A stretch of DNA of 64,000 nt from Methylophilaceae bacterium (lineage in GTDB: Bacteria; Pseudomonadota; Gammaproteobacteria; Burkholderiales; Methylophilaceae), in the NCBI GenBank assembly GCA_028355955.1, contig JAOMTQ010000003.1:44438-108437 (forward strand), read 5' to 3'. This document shows positions 62,400 to 64,000 of the stretch, one piece after another. A program made the position numbers and the translations under genes. Each line of letters opens with the position of its first letter. Position 1 is the first letter of the stretch. Under the pieces are notes generated by a model, which did not search any database, had not been told where the DNA came from, and saw nothing but the letters and a program-made list of their open reading frames with translations.

Positions 62400-63331
62400 A
62401 ACCTATACTCCGTAACTTGTCTATCGATTAATATATTTTTAAATTGATCAGGGTTCTTTATGGCAAGAATTTCAGCACTAGGGTTGCTATGGATATGCTC
62501 TAGCCTAGAAATATAAAATCTAAGTGCAGCCCACCTAAGCGCTATAGGCATATAAACTCTCTCTTCTTTATCAAGATTCCTTTCAGTCTCATAGCCTTCA
62601 ATGAACTGTTTTAGTTTATTTTTATTAATTGCTCCATCAACATCAATACACCAGTCATTCACCGCAATAGCGATATCAAAAACTAGGACTTCATCGCAAG
62701 CATAATAAAAGTCTATAAAACTTGGTCTTCTATCATTTAAAAATAAAACATTATCTCTAAATAAGTCTCCATGGATTTTACTTTTTGGTAAATCACTAAC
62801 ATTATGATGATTTAAGAAATCTATTTCTAATTCAATCATATTTTTTTCAATTGATGTTAATTTTGATTTCATACCAACATACTTATCTTCAATCCATTCT
62901 ATCCCTCTATCATTTTTTCTTTTTTCTGAAAAAGATTTTGTTATGTTATGCATTTTTGCAAGCGCTTTTCCAACAACAAAGCAATGTAATTCATTTATTT
63001 CTTCAACTTCTGAGCCGTTTAAAAAAGAAACTAATAACGCTGGCTTACTCTTGAGTAAATTAATAGATTTTTTTTTATTATTTGAAATGGGGTTGGGGCA
63101 ATCTATATTATGGCCTGATAAAAATGTCATTAAATTAATAAAAAAGGGGAGCTCATCCATAGAATGATGTTCAAATATAGTTAATATGTATTTATTTAAA
63201 CTAGTTGTTACCAGATAATTTGTATTTGTAACTCCCGAGGATATTCCATCAAAGCTCTGCAAGGCACCAACATCAAAATCACTTAAAAATGTTTTCAATT
63301 CCTCTTTTGTTATTGATGTATAAACAGCCAT
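62396..63331 (-). CDS. thrB: Homoserine kinase (ThrB, APH-fold type)
   Basis: MAVYTSITKEELKTFLSDFDVG; GISSGVTNTNYLV; IHGDLFRDNVLF; DFYYACDEVLVFDIAIAVNDWC. Confidence 0.95.
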   Translation of the reverse strand: MAVYTSITKEELKTFLSDFDVGALQSFDGISSGVTNTNYLVTTSLNKYILTIFEHHSMDELPFFINLMTFLSGHNIDCPNPISNNKKKSINLLKSKPALLVSFLNGSEVEEINELHCFVVGKALAKMHNITKSFSEKRKNDRGIEWIEDKYVGMKSKLTSIEKNMIELEIDFLNHHNVSDLPKSKIHGDLFRDNVLFLNDRRPSFIDFYYACDEVLVFDIAIAVNDWCIDVDGAINKNKLKQFIEGYETERNLDKEERVYMPIALRWAALRFYISRLEHIHSNPSAEILAIKNPDQFKNILIDRQVTEYRF

Positions 63332-63370
63332 TGTGTATTTTTTATTTAATTCTTGAAGTAGGCTAAAAAA

Positions 63371-63706
63371 CTACCAACTATAAATAACCCACTGAGGGAC
63401 AACTAATGGCTTTAAATCATCTTGACGAATCCAGTCACCACCCTCTGTTTCTCTCACTAGGTAATATGGTGGAAACCCTTCTGGAGTCACTTTGATATAG
63501 TATAGATTACCATTCACCCTATGCTCTTCAATTCGTTTTGTACCCTCTTTTCGAATTGTAATTTCAGGTTCGTATTCGTACCCAGAATCTAAAGTGTTTG
63601 GTGGAGATGGCACTTCCTCTAGCACTTCAGTTTTTTCAGCATATGCTGTCGCCGAAAAGAAAATATAACCAAGCATTAAAATCAATGATGTAAAAGTTTT
63701 GTTCAT
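63371..63706 (-). CDS. DUF2782 family exported protein
   Basis: Signal peptide; PEITIRKEGTKRIEEHRVNGNLYYIKVTPEGFPPYYLV. Confidence 0.85.
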   Translation of the reverse strand: MNKTFTSLILMLGYIFFSATAYAEKTEVLEEVPSPPNTLDSGYEYEPEITIRKEGTKRIEEHRVNGNLYYIKVTPEGFPPYYLVRETEGGDWIRQDDLKPLVVPQWVIYSW

Positions 63707-63811
63707 AGCGTAAGTTTATCAAAATCGGATAGCCAACAGTAGTTTTTTATCCAAAAAAAGGTTTGTATACAAAGGTATAATGTAAAGATATCTAAACAAA
63801 AATAAAAATCT

Positions 63812-64000
63812 ATGAAAACATTGCTTCTAATTGATGGCTCCTCATATTTATATCGTGCATTTCATGCAATGCCCGATTTTAGAAATAAAGAAGGATTTCC
63901 TACCGGAGTGATTTATGGCGTATTGAATATGCTACAAAATACCCATAGAAAATATGAGAGTGATTATAGTGTTTGTGTTTTTGATGCCAAGGGAAAAACT
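63812..64000 (+). CDS. polA: DNA polymerase I, 3'-truncated by window edge
   Basis: MKTLLLIDGSSYLYRAFHAMPDFRNKEGFPTGVIYGVLNMLQNT 5'-nuclease N-terminus. Confidence 0.95.
   Translation, partial: MKTLLLIDGSSYLYRAFHAMPDFRNKEGFPTGVIYGVLNMLQNTHRKYESDYSVCVFDAKGKT

Overview
AT-rich, very compact bacterial chromosome segment made almost entirely of core housekeeping genes (about 70 CDS, one tRNA). Gene content and order (rpsT/murJ-ribF-ileS-lspA; rplU-rpmA-obgE-proB; ispB..coaE-zapD-yacG; MutT-ThiE fusion; complete aa3 cytochrome oxidase cluster; uvrD-BPSS1780-thrB-DUF2782-polA) point to a betaproteobacterium with a streamlined genome. A marine OM43-type Methylophilales member is my best guess (inference, not verified). 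I found no prophage, transposon, CRISPR array, toxin-antitoxin or defence island. I do not see a clearly new multi-gene system. The most useful observations are: (1) a prolyl-tRNA synthetase lacking the INS editing domain; (2) a three-repeat Pho-box-like array with 11-bp period upstream of phoB; (3) a probable ATT start codon for lpxH in a TGATT stop/start overlap; (4) tandem cyclophilin genes with near-identical DNA blocks suggesting gene conversion; (5) a probable divergent holD (DNA Pol III psi) between rimI and proS; (6) an ispB-coaE junction where type IV pilus genes are commonly found in relatives; (7) unannotated small genes (yacG, 38-aa cytochrome oxidase assembly peptide); and (8) a few orphan proteins.
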